This document shows positions 11,887 through 28,952 of a DNA stretch of 62,000 nt, in pieces. Made by a program: the position numbers and the translations under genes. How positions within the stretch are numbered: position 1 is the stretch's first letter; each line of letters begins with the position of its first letter. Origin of the DNA: Chrysomallon squamiferum. Taxonomy: Eukaryota; Mollusca; Gastropoda; Neomphalida; Peltospiridae. The notes below the pieces were generated by a model. That model saw only the letters and a list, made by a program, of their open reading frames with translations. It had not been told where the DNA came from and did not search any database. The stretch lies in the NCBI GenBank assembly GCA_012295275.1, contig CM022671.1:18836956-18898955 (forward strand). Reading direction: 5' to 3'.

Positions 11887-13040
11887 TAAAAAAAATCTTT
11901 GTCACTGTTAGCGTTGTGCAATAGAAGTAAAAAAAAAAAGAACATTAATGTTTATAATAATAAAAAAATAAACTTCTTATGATCGTATCTTCTTAGAGAC
12001 ACGGGAACTTCGGCACGCTCACTCATTCACAAAGAGATATACACGATTATGTTATTCATGTTGAAATTTAATTGGGTGCTTAAACGTGTGGTGATCATAA
12101 CTGCAAATGTAATTCACAGAATCTCGATCTAAAAAACTTTGAATGATAAGTGTTTCTCAGAAATATTATGTTGTTTTAGATATTTCTTTAAAAATATAAT
12201 AAAAACTATTAAAAACTTTATTTTTAAAATAAATAAATAAAAACAAAATGACAACAAGAATAATAATTATAAATAAATAATGAAAAAAGAAAATATCTGT
12301 CACTCTCAACTGACTACTTACTCCATGTCTTATAAAGAGGTAAAAAACAAACAAATAGAAAGAAAAAAAAAATATATATATATATATAAAAAAAAAACTT
12401 GGAAATTATGATATGATTTATTACTTCAGAATTAGCAGTTTTACTGTTCTTCTTTCTGAAAATACTTTACTTGTGAAAAAAACTCGCAAAAGTGTCATTT
12501 ACAATAATTGTCATTTCTATATTTTAAAATACATTCTTTAATGTAGATTTATTCTGGGCAAAAATATTTAGATTTAACGTGTTTAAAATCTAATGTTTTA
12601 AAATATATTTTTAATGTAGATTTAATCTTGGCAAAATATTTAGATTTTTACGGATTTAAAATCTAATGGTTGAAAATAAACAGAATTTTATTTTACATTT
12701 TTTAAAAGTTTAATGGTAGATTTAGGTTGTGCAGTTGACTCGGTTACACTTTTACTTCTATGAAATACAAACGGACGAACCTGAATAAGGAAATTCTTAT
12801 ACACTTTTTTATTATTGTTATTTTTTGAATTACATAGGATAAATCAAATACTTTTTGGTGAAGAAACGGATATTATATATCTGCTTATGTAATTTGTTTG
12901 TATGTTACTTACTGCTAAAAAAAATTGTTATAAATATTTTGGGTATATTATATATTCCTTTAGATAGCTGATTCTTGCACACTCATCCCATTTTTAGTAT
13001 ATTAAAAAACAATCATCAACCTACTATGTTATAAAAATTA
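11887..13040. other. AT-rich intergenic DNA with a 74-bp tandem duplication
   Basis: Apart from the tandem repeat at 12522-12735 the stretch holds A-runs and a short TA tract (~12371-12386). I see no gene. Confidence 0.6.
12522..12735. repeat. 74-bp tandem repeat, two copies plus a fragment
   Basis: A unit beginning TTTTAAAATA and including TTTAATGTAGATTTA, a GGCAAAATATTTAGA block and TTTAAAATCTAATG starts at 12522 and again at 12596. A partial third copy (TTTAATGGTAGATTTAGG) is near 12707-12726. Period read directly from matching positions. Confidence 0.75.
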
Positions 13041-13054
13041 GAATTATATCATTT

Positions 13055-13135
13055 ACAGCATTAGTAAAGGTCCGTGGGGTACGTTCGTGAGTTGTGACTG
13101 TAATTCGAATCCCTGCCAATGCTGCTCGCTCTAAT
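13055..13135 (+). repeat. possible tRNA-derived SINE fragment
   Basis: The segment contains GTAATTCGAATCCCTG, which fits a tRNA B-box (GGTTCGAATCC). It is preceded by GGTCCGTGGGGTACGTTCGTGAG, spaced as in the body of tRNA-derived SINEs. The A-box is weak and the 3' tail is not clear. Confidence 0.35.
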
Positions 13136-13194
13136 CTATGTAAACAACACTAAAATATTTCGAGTTAAAAAATAAAAAGTTATGTGACTATATT

Positions 13195-13720
13195 TACGAC
13201 TATGGAACCTCCAGCAGGAATGATAATAAATGTCCCAAAATATATTGAAATGCTGAAGGACATTTTCATTTTAAACGTGATTGTTCTGACTTTGAAATAT
13301 TCATGCTCCACGACACAAACGATAAAGAGCCACAGAGTTCTTCCTGAAGAAGACTATTACTGATTGACCTGGAAATAGCACTAACCTTAGTCCAGTTGAA
13401 AATATATTGGTTATAATGAAATAAAAAACAGAAACCAGGCAACCTACTAGTTCCAAATTATTATAGGACGCAGTTCAAAATTTCTGGCCAAATGAAATCT
13501 GCACTGTCGGTCTCATCTGTTTTAAGCAGTCATTAAGAAAAATGGTGGACATATTAAAAATTTTAATTTATGAGAAAACACCGAAATATATGTTAACATC
13601 ATCTGTTACTACGTTTCTGTAATAAATTCCAAAATACAAATTACTGGCATAATATTTCCTGGTTTATTTCTCAATTTTTCTGAAATTAGTCGCAGCATCC
13701 TAAGCGTTTGGCCATGACTG
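13195..13720 (+). pseudogene. decayed Tc1/mariner transposase and 3' terminal repeat
   Basis: Translation around 13217-13565 shows the C-terminal half of a Tc1-family transposase, interrupted by stops and a frameshift. There is a PKYIEMLKD-like stretch, then after a frame change HAPRHK, EFFLKKTITD, the NLSPVENI block (the DDE/D-containing N-P-I/V-E-N region of Tc1 enzymes), and a final KQSLRKMVDILK. At 13688-13720 the sequence, read in reverse complement, gives CAGTCATGGCCAAACG, matching typical Tc1-like terminal repeats. No left terminal repeat was found, so the copy appears truncated and inactive. Confidence 0.8.
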
Positions 13721-13729
13721 CATTATTTA

Positions 13730-14754
13730 AATGGAACCAGTAGATTTTTGTTTTGTTTTGTTACTGTTGTTGTTTTAAATATTTTGAATCTAATGTTCAC
13801 AGATTTTAATTATTTTATGTAATACATGATATATTGTATGTCATAAATACGAACTGTTGTAGCTCAGAAATGTTCTCCTTTTAATATTTTTCTCTAACTC
13901 ATCAATATATAAAAAAACCTTATGAAATGAGCTATTTGTATTGATAAAGTATATTTATATTTCAAAGTGACACTCTCTGTATCTGAATCCCCACTGCGAT
14001 CGCATGTAAAATATACTGCAACATCTGCTGTCCTGTTCGGCTTTCGACAAAGATATACATTGATAATACTAAGACGCATTAATGGAATTTCTATTTACAT
14101 GTCATCCTGCTGATTTACAATGTTTGTATCGAATTACGACTGATTAAACATTCGGACTCCAGCCTGGTAGATGTCTAGATAGCATCCTGACAGAGCCCAT
14201 TTTTCACTGGGTAGTTACAGAAAGGAAGAAATGTCTTATTTGTTTAAAGTCAATAGGCTAATCCTATTACATTTCATCGAACTACAAAGCGAACGATTGT
14301 TCAATCATTCGAACCCCCGCTTGGTAGATTCTGAGATCCTGGTATAGCCAACATTTAGATCTTAGTTATAAAATAAAATAAAATAAAATAAAATATAGAG
14401 TCGTTTTCAGTGTCAATATTGACAGTGTTATGAAATATAATTATTTAAATACTTCTGATTGGTTCATTTGCTATGCTTTAAGATAAATACATTATGATTT
14501 GAGTGGCATCCTAAACGGTGTGATTTGTATGGTGTTTTTTTGTTTGTTGTGTTGTTGTTTTTCATTTAATTGATAAAGTGATATATTAACTAAATTTTTA
14601 AAATATATCTTTGAATATTTGATATATATTGACACAAACAGAACTAAAGTCAATGGCTTTTATTATTATTATTATTATTATTATTTTAATGTAAATCGAA
14701 AATTATTTATGCTAGATTCGGAACTATTTAGAATTTCAGAAATATGTGTTTCAT

Positions 14755-14834
<80 letters not shown>

Positions 14835-15080
14835 TCAAACACCTATCTGATACTCCTACTTAAATAAAGAAAATGTCGTTTCTTCAGAATCTTAATTGGG
14901 TTTTTTTCCAAAAATATTCTGAAAATAAATAAATAAAAGTTTTACATATTCAAAAAAATATATATATGTAATAATTAAAACTTTGTCATTTCAAATTTAT
15001 TTCTATACTGTCATTCATAAAGAAACAATTATGTTTACAAATGATAAACAAATGTATCAATCTAACATATATGTGACTAG
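13730..15080. other. intergenic DNA with diverged repeats and a CT tract
   Basis: Two related segments near 14120-14175 and 14277-14335 share CATTCGAACYCC and CCTGGTAGAT-like blocks and may be SINE-derived. An AAAAT pentamer array is at ~14370-14393, a TTA tract at ~14660-14685 and a pure (CT)n at ~14757-14830. No gene is seen. Confidence 0.55.
14757..14830. repeat. (CT)n microsatellite, ~74 bp
   Basis: Uninterrupted CT dinucleotides. It is a polypurine/polypyrimidine tract able to form H-DNA. Confidence 0.95.
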
Positions 15081-15089
15081 CAGGTGTCC

Positions 15090-15700
15090 TTTGAAGGGAT
15101 TTCCTAAGTTTTCATTGGTTGATAGAACTTTATCCAATCAGGCTTTTGTAAGCAACCCGGAGGTAAGATATACCTAGTTACTTACTGTCAATGAACTGAA
15201 AAAAGAGGTCAAACGACTCATAAAGTAGGCTAAAGTCACGTGACAAAAGTGACCCGGTGCGGAAATATTTTAGCGCACTTCTTGTACACGCACTCCATGA
15301 TGTGTGTGTTTGTGTTTGTGTTTGTGTTTGAGTGTTTGAGGTTAAATTTTAACCTTCTACTCAGTTAAGAAAAGCTGTCACTAACACACTAGTCATTGAT
15401 AGAGTTAACTTTAGAGCAGAATAAGAACAATAATATTTTATTTCGCAGTTAGGACAGGACTGGATTGATGTCGGCAGCTACGACTAGTCACTAGTGAGGA
15501 TTGCAGCATCACCACGGAAGGTGTGTGTACAAGCTGTTGCCGTGGCTGTTGTTAAGGATTTCCTTCAAAGAGGTGTCGAACTAATTCATTCGTCCTGCGT
15601 TCAGATGAATCGATAAATTCGGTGATCAAAGAACTGATAACGTTTTGTTGTGAATTTTATGACGCAAGCCAGCAGAGAGCTCATTTTTGACAAAAAAGAT
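15090..15700 (+). promoter_or_regulatory. candidate promoter/first exon of the EGF-receptor gene
   Basis: This is a less repetitive island with an inverted CCAAT box (CATTGG, ~15113), a CCAAT box (~15133), a donor-like GAGGTAAGA (GT at 15163), and a perfect 10-bp palindrome GTCACGTGAC (15235-15244) containing the E-box CACGTG. GTCACGTGAC matches the CLEAR-type site bound by MITF/TFE and USF factors. The coding gene starting at 19740 needs an upstream non-coding exon, because its ATG exon opens with a splice acceptor (19730-19731). This island is the best candidate, but the link is inference. Confidence 0.4.
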
Positions 15701-16662
15701 TTAAAAATCATGAAACAGTTTCTAAAAGCAGCATAGCCCCTAAATCTCTGATTTAAATTTACTCTGCGGTTTAATATGTAAGAAAGACCTCAAGAAGGTT
15801 AACATCTTATTATAATTATTTAATAATTTAATCCTATTTTAGATGTTTTAGTAACAAAAGGATAATCTGAATTTATTTCACTGACTATGATGAGTATCTG
15901 AATGAGTCAAGAAGAAGAAGAAAGATGAAGACAGTTTATGTGGGGCGTAGATTGGAAGGGGCAATAACACCAAATGACCACAGAACAAATTGTTATTTTT
16001 CACAAATAGTTCCCTCTGACTCTTTATCTATAACTCATTAAGTCTCTCCCTCTCTAATACTCTGTTTTACTTGTATCCTTTTCTTCGTGCGATTTCCAAA
16101 TCTATTAAAATTTAATTAGTAACCTAATACATACAAAATTATTCATAAATATTTAATAATAATATAATGTTAAGTGTATTACCATTAAAAATATCCCCTG
16201 CAGTGAAACCCATTACAAAGCAATATTTTTTCGTACTGTTAATTCAAATGTTCCTGAATTAAAACAAAATTAAAAATAATAATTGTGTTGTATATATTTG
16301 TTTTTTAATGAACCATGAAGCTGTTATATATTTTGATAATAATAATAATAATAATAAAAGAATACACGTTTATAGTTCCTGAAGTAATTTTATTGAATCA
16401 GTGCGAAAACTTGTCATTTAATTATTTATTGTTCGCATAATAATTATGACATGAAAAAGGAAATTTGTTTCTGATAGTCTTATTAACTGACAGAAATGAA
16501 TATTTTATCCTAAAGGAAGGGTCACATCAAACGTTCTTTTTTCAATAAACTAAAACAGGATATAATCCAATCCTAGTATTAATGAGGATTTAATTATGGG
16601 ATTGATAAATGCTTTTATCCTGCGATTAATCATGAATCTACAGTCCTTCCTCTCTAGTATTA

Positions 16663-16663
16663 A

Positions 16664-16719
<56 letters not shown>

Positions 16720-16721
16720 TG

Positions 16722-16778
<57 letters not shown>
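16663..16778. repeat. (ATA)n / (GATAAT)n microsatellite
   Basis: A long run of AAT trinucleotides, interrupted by GATGATAATGATAATG hexanucleotide units in the middle. It produces artificial open frames of poly-isoleucine on both strands. Confidence 0.95.
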
Positions 16779-17239
16779 GACAACTGCATTTGTTTCAGAA
16801 GTAAGGCATCTTGTATGAACTTTCTATAATCAGAAAATAACCATGTCTTTATAATTAAACGAAATGTTACTTAAAATATACTTCGTCTAAAAACAATATG
16901 TAAATGAATCCTTTTATTTTCCTTTTATATCTTCATACTACGATAATGAACAGTAAGCTTTAAAAACGGGTCTTTTGCATCTATTATTCGTTTCCTTTTC
17001 AATATGACAGTGTGTCGTATAAACATACTTTAACTGACGTACAAGGCCTCTAGACATTGCTGTTTAGATTTCGTGTCTTATATATATATATATCATAATC
17101 ATGATAGATGTAAGAAATTGTGCTGTAGAATTGTTTCTTCATTTATAATGAAAATGTGCTTTTGAAATAATAATAGTAAAAAAAAACACACATATACAGA
17201 GAGAATGCCAAACAAGAATATAAAAAAGACAGACATGCA

Positions 17240-17365
17240 CGTAAAAAGACACACAATTATATGCACACATACAAATATAAAAAGACACATAATTATATGC
17301 ACACCTACAAACATAAAAACACACACAATTATATGCACACATATAAACATAAAAAGACATATAGA
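17240..17365. repeat. 36-bp tandem repeat, ~3.5 copies
   Basis: The core AATTATATGCACAC begins at 17255, 17291 and 17327, an exact 36-bp period. The copies differ by a few substitutions. The unit is CA-rich with an AAAAAGACA link. Because 36 is a multiple of 3 it keeps long open frames, but the encoded 12-residue units look like simple-sequence translation. Confidence 0.85.
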
Positions 17366-18268
17366 CATACAGACACACGGAGAAATATATATATATATAT
17401 ATATTTTAAATTACAAAAACATACATACATAAAAAGAAACATACATGTAGACATAAAAAGACATACATATATGCATATAGGCAAGCATAAAAAGAAAAGA
17501 AGAAATGATGAAACAAGAGGAAAGAAACACGAATAGAGAAATATGGAGAAACAAAATGATATATAAATATATCGATTTTTCTTTAGAGTTCTTAAATTTG
17601 TAATGAAAACAAATTACTTAACAGACGGCAAACATAATAAAACAAGTACATGTTCGTTGAATATATTCAGTGTAGAATATGCAGCTTAAATGTTAATATG
17701 AATTAAAAAATATATTACTCATTTGCATTGTAAAACCTCATAATGAACACAGACAAAAAGTAAAATAAAAACAATAAAAATATAGATTTTTTTTTTTTCA
17801 AGGGAAGCAACTACCTATAATCCCATTCTAAGTCAAGTTATCTTCCAGGAAAAATGTGCGATATGAGATTATATTATTATTAATACATTAGAAATATTCC
17901 TAGTAACATTACAACCACTATTACAAGAATCGTTATCGGTTACCATTAATAAAACTAATACTGATTTTATTATTACTGCCACTACAACTTACGTTACGTT
18001 GACAGCCATAGAAATGATACTAATACAGGCTGAGCATCCATTAGCTGTGAACTTCTTGTCAAAAATGTTCCGAAAATTAGTTTTATTAAACAATAATGCT
18101 AGCCTTCGCGTTCAGTACACTTAGCGTGGAGTTTCTCATTCCCGATAACTGTTTGTGTAACACAAAGTCAAGACCATTTACTTCATCTATGGGTATATAC
18201 CGTGGTAAACAACAGTAATAATATTAAATGGGATTTTTCCACTCCCACTTTTTTCTCTTTTTTTCTTA

Positions 18269-18313
<45 letters not shown>

Positions 18314-18485
18314 GTTATTAAAAAGACTGTTTTCTGTAGATTTTTATAATTGCTACACTAAAATATAAATTAAAAAAAAGAGCATCGTTAAAGGAAATAT
18401 TTATTACCTTTTTCTTCTTTTTGTATTTATTGTCGGTCTTTTTCTTACTGTTTTTCTTCGTTCTGTTTTTTTTTTGGGGGGGGGT

Positions 18486-18541
<56 letters not shown>

Positions 18542-19731
18542 GTTGTTTTATTGTACTTTATAAAACAAAACAAAAACAAACATAAATTTTTAAATATTCG
18601 TTCTCTTCGTCAATAACACATTTAAAAACACTGTAATCGCACAAAAGCATGCACTCAGTTTTTGGCATTTTCACTTAACATGAGTAAACTATACACGTGT
18701 CATCTGAAAACCGAACGGCATATGACAGTTTTATTTATTTATTTTCTTGCATTTTTTGTTTTATTTTGGTTCAAAATAAAGAATTTCTGTTGCCACTAAA
18801 CCTGACTGCAGAGAGAACAGGTAAGACGAAAATAATTTTTGTGCCAAATTTATAATTTTCTTGCATACTTACATACATGAACAATCATACATACACACGA
18901 ATATACATATTTACATATATGCACATAGTTGAATATGTACTAACACATACATACATACATACATACATGCATACAAGCATTACATGCATTCACATACAGG
19001 TTTCCTTTATTATTTAACAAACCACTATATTAGAAAATCACCGTTTGTTTAACTGCTTAATTCTGTTTCTTATATTAATTTGCTTTTTATTTTCAGTTAC
19101 ATGTTGTACTTTAATTATATTTTCGATTTTCAATAACACTTATAACATTAATGGTGTAATCATAGTTTGTGTTGTCTGACCTTTGTGATCGATTAAACTG
19201 ACAAACATACATTAGCGTAAAATAATATGACTTGTGCAACACCATGCGTCACTTTTCTGAAGTACAGTGTATTTAGATTATTATTTTACTACTGAATATT
19301 TATATATGACTTATAAAATTGCATATACTTGTACGCTTAAAGTAAATAAACTACTATTCCTTAAACCCAAAGTGAAATAACTATAACAGAGTGATATGCT
19401 TTCTAAGTAATGCTAAATATATGCACATTTAAGATAATAAAATATCAGAATAATAATAATAATAATAATAATAATTCCAAATAAAAAGTGTTAGCAATGT
19501 ATAACAATACTTTTATGCATATTAAATATTACAGTAAAATTTCTCGTTGATGAAAAATGCCTTACCGTAATTGTCATAACAAGGAAACAAATCATGTTTG
19601 AATAAGTATCAGACTGCGCACAATATGAAGATTTAATTGGAATAAATTGTCTGGCTCACTAAATACTCTCTCTCTCTCTCTCTCGTTAATCTCTCATTGT
19701 ACACATGTAAATGCACCTGAATATTTTTCAG

Positions 19732-25507
<5,776 letters not shown>

Positions 25508-27590
25508 ACTTTTACACACATAAAGAATGAAAATGTTTATTATGATATATTATCTGATTTTAACAACGAAATGACTGGGAGTGCAGAAATGAATATGTAA
25601 TCTTTCGTCTCTCTCTCTTTTTTTATTCCATAACTACAAGACATAATTAAGGTTTTTATTTAAAAGATATTTTTCCATTCAGGAATACATTTATTTAATC
25701 GGTGATGCGCATTAGGTTGTTGTTGTTTTTTTTGTTGTGGGGGTTTTGTGGTGGTTGGTGTTATTGTTTCCTTATGTTTTTGTTTTGTTTCGTTCGTTTG
25801 TTTGTTTGTTTTTTCTTGCTGATTGTTTTGTTTTGTTGTGTTTTATTTGGGTTTTTTATTACAATAAAATCTGATATTTTTGTTACTATTTCATTTTTTT
25901 TTTTTTAAATTAATGACAAACTAAACGAAATATACAATGAAAGCTGACGAACTTTGAAAGAAAAGAAAAAGAAAAGAATCGAAATTAAGAAACAATAATT
26001 ATATCAAATATACAACCATATATTTTGAAACCCGTAAAAAATGGGGGTGGGGAGGGATAATGAAAGCAAAATGTTTTGTATATGTGTGTATGTTTAAGGG
26101 ACGAAATCAGAAGGTGGAATGAACCTGAACTTTAAACATCCATTCTTCACGCTCATACACCCTTTTATATGTACAAATTTAAACTATATTTATTCTTTTT
26201 TGTTTTAACAATTATGGTAAATTATGATACGTTAATAAAATGAATTTAATTCAGGTGATAAAAGTTATTTTAATGAATCGAATACAATATATAAACAATT
26301 AGACCATCGTCTGAAGGACTCAAAGGAAAACAATCCTATAACAAAACGTTAAATAAATACATATGATGAAATATCGTTTTTATTAACGGAAGGGAAACAA
26401 CTCTTATTGTCGTACTTGAAAATAAATTCCAATATCCGGAACAATTATTAAATCGGGAAGTCAAATTAATATTTAAAAACAGAGCAAAAGTACGTCAGTA
26501 TCTATGGCAATGGCAAGTACATGTACCTAAATAATTAAATTTAAAAATTAATAAATAAATAACATTCCTGCTAATATTAATTGTGGAAGTAAATTTTAAT
26601 ACTGTATTTTTGTTCTGTACAATATACAAATTCGAAAATCAATGAATAAATTAATCAAGTGATTAGTCAATGCATCCTTCTACCAAAATGGTTTAATGCA
26701 GTAAGGGAAACAACTCTAAAACTCTAAAATAAAATTAATTTGGTAATGGTTACAGAATTTGGTCTATAGTGTAGTGAAAAGGCACTTGCTGTGTGTGTGA
26801 GTCTGGTGGAGTCAGTAAGAAATGTACTGTTAACCGTTATTAGACAATAATATGATCATTTCCATCACAAAAATCCGTTCTTTTTAATAAACACACACAC
26901 ACACACACACACACAAAAATCGTTGTAAAGTGTGTGTAGTTATGTATCTTTTATCCTCATATTTCGAGGGGTGAAGGCGATTAAAATAAATTGAGTAAAA
27001 GATTTTTATCTCAGAAAATGTGTTTAGAATAACTATGGGTCATCAAAAAAAATAGCTGTGGGTAACATTAGCTTCTGGAGTAAATTTATGAACGAACTAT
27101 GAATTGCAGATATGAAAACTGAATATATTTAACTGAAAAACAATTATTAAAATAAACAGAAAAAAAACTTTTCGTTTCTTGCTTCAGTTTCATTCTTACT
27201 AGTTACCGAGATAAGCAAGGATTCTTCAATATTCTTAAAACAAACAAAAAACATGCATTTATATCATTTAATTAAATATGTAATAAAAACAAATATTCGG
27301 TGTCATAATTAGCATACAAAATAAGTATTTATTTACTTTTAAGCCTAAGCTTCTAATAGCTTTCGGCCTCATCGTGTCTAAAAGTAACGAAACTTCAATA
27401 ACTGATTCAAATCCTGTGTGCGAACAAGCTTAAGCCCATTCCTGAGGACATTTTATCATTTAAGCATTTTGTGATGTAGAGATTCCCGTTTTTAAAACTG
27501 AAGCAAAATTAAAAATAATAATAATAACAACAACAATATTACTTCTCAACACTTGTTCATACTTAACGAATTAAAGAAATTCAAACATCC
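25508..27590. other. EGF-gene 3' UTR and intergenic DNA before NRF1
   Basis: Candidate poly(A) signals include 25863-25868. The stretch also has a G/T-rich segment (~25718-25860), a (CA)n tract (~26890-26915) and two exact copies of AAGGGAAACAACTCT (26390-26404 and 26703-26717). No coding sequence is seen. Confidence 0.6.
26390..26717 (+). repeat. two copies of the AAGGGAAACAACTCT motif
   Basis: Identical 15-mers at 26390-26404 and 26703-26717, with a variant at ~17800. Motifs of the form AAGGGARAYAACTCT are, to my knowledge, very frequent in molluscan non-coding DNA and are probably parts of SINE or MITE families. The full element boundaries are not visible. Confidence 0.55.
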
Positions 27591-27599
27591 CGCCAAAAG

Positions 27600-28215
27600 A
27601 TTACAGATGGCGCTGCTGTCAATTTAATTCTCCACGCCTTCTCGTCCTTCATGCTCAGTCAGGATCTATTTTCTGTATGTCTGCGCACTTGCCCCAGAAA
27701 ATTAACTAACTTTATTTCATTAATTCTTGCTTAATTGGTAAGTGTACGATTAAATGAAAATCGTGTTAGTTTGTGCCATTTTCGAGCTTCAAATCTGTTA
27801 TTCGATAAGTTTAATACATAAAATATTAGATGTGTAAATAGCAATGGCAGCAGCCAAGTATTTGGTATTTATTCCTTGTTGCGCAGACTCAGTTGTGTAT
27901 CCGCCATTTTGATTTTCCATTCTGAAAACTCGAATGTTAAGCGTAAATCTATACATCCATTTGAATACGTTGATAATTATGTTTATGTGAAATTAAAGTT
28001 AAATATCTTTACTTCTTTGGTTCAAAATTTTAATTGCATATAGATGTACAATATGCAGAACCGTTCATATTACTATATAGCATACCAAACGCTTGATTGC
28101 AGTGAAAAACAACGGCGCAGTCGCATTGTGGCTATGTCCCAAAGCTCCTAAAGTAAAAATATCTGCGCATTTGACAGATGTTTGTTAGAAAAGCGACTAG
28201 AATCGCGCATCGACT
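27600..28215 (+). promoter_or_regulatory. NRF1 promoter/first-exon region
   Basis: A locally GC- and CpG-richer island upstream of the first coding exon of NRF1. It has a YY1-like CCGCCATTTTG (27901-27911) and four (T/C)GCGCA half-sites of the NRF1 consensus (27682-27687, 27880-27885, 28164-28169, 28204-28209). A strong donor, TTGGTAAGTG (GT at ~27737), suggests a non-coding first exon ending near 27736. NRF1 genes in other animals have non-coding 5' exons. The exact start site is unknown. Confidence 0.55.
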
Positions 28216-28952
28216 ATCATGTGCTACGAGATAAGAGCTAATTATGGTTAAATGACCATTTTATTACATCATAAATATATTTTTTTTATTTTTAAAGGCT
28301 CATTCCATTTTCATTTTTTTTTTAATTTTTTTTTTTTTTTTATATGTAACATGCTTAAACATAGAATTAGTTGAGAAGTATTGTTTACGTTTATTTTTAT
28401 TCAATAACTGATTACATTTTGCAATTAAACTTTTGTATTTCACAAATCTTAATTTTTACATCATATTATATATATATATAACAGCAATAATTGTCCACTT
28501 CAAAAGAAATAAAAAAATAAAAGTAGTAATGAAAATCCTCTAATAAAGACTTTCTGTTTTAAAAATATCCTAAACTTAATTAATATGTATTTTTTGCAAT
28601 ATTTTCTTTATTGGTGTAATATTTATTTACTAAGAAAAATAAAAAGTGTATATATATTTGGATAGCATGGTTTATCTCTCTTTATTGAATAGGCACTTGT
28701 AATTCAGAATAATTAAAAATATAATAAATGATATTTTAAAAGTTTGATACGTTACACGGTGCATCATGTTCTGCTTTTAAAATGTTTTGATGTAACAACT
28801 TTTGTTTTAATAAGGTTTTTTGTTCTATCTTAAAAATGTATTTGATTTACTTATTTTTGAAAACATGCATTCAGCAAATCCCTATATTTTTATTTTTTAT
28901 TTTTTATAGCTGCTGTTAGTTGTAAAGTATCCAGAACAGGGAGAATTTTAAG

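Larger units (their letters stand above)
15700..19640. other. non-coding; probably 5' intron/intergenic of the EGF gene
   Basis: The stretch contains (ATA)n and (GATAAT)n tracts at 16663-16778, a 36-bp tandem repeat at 17240-17365, a TA tract (~17388-17403), TTA arrays (~18269-18315 and 18489-18541), ACAT repeats (~18946-18968) and a possible Tigger-like end (CAGGCTGAGCATCCATTAGC, from 18026). A molluscan-type motif variant AAGGGAAGCAACTACC is at ~17800. No coding exon was recognised. Confidence 0.55.

Noticed and set aside
16550-16829. Open frames of poly-isoleucine on both strands
   Set aside because: They are translations of an (ATA)n microsatellite with no flanking coding signal.
17205-17536. 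Possible repeat protein with 12-residue units (for example CTHTNIKRH)
   Set aside because: It arises from a CA-rich 36-bp minisatellite that is open in several frames on both strands; no splice or homology support.
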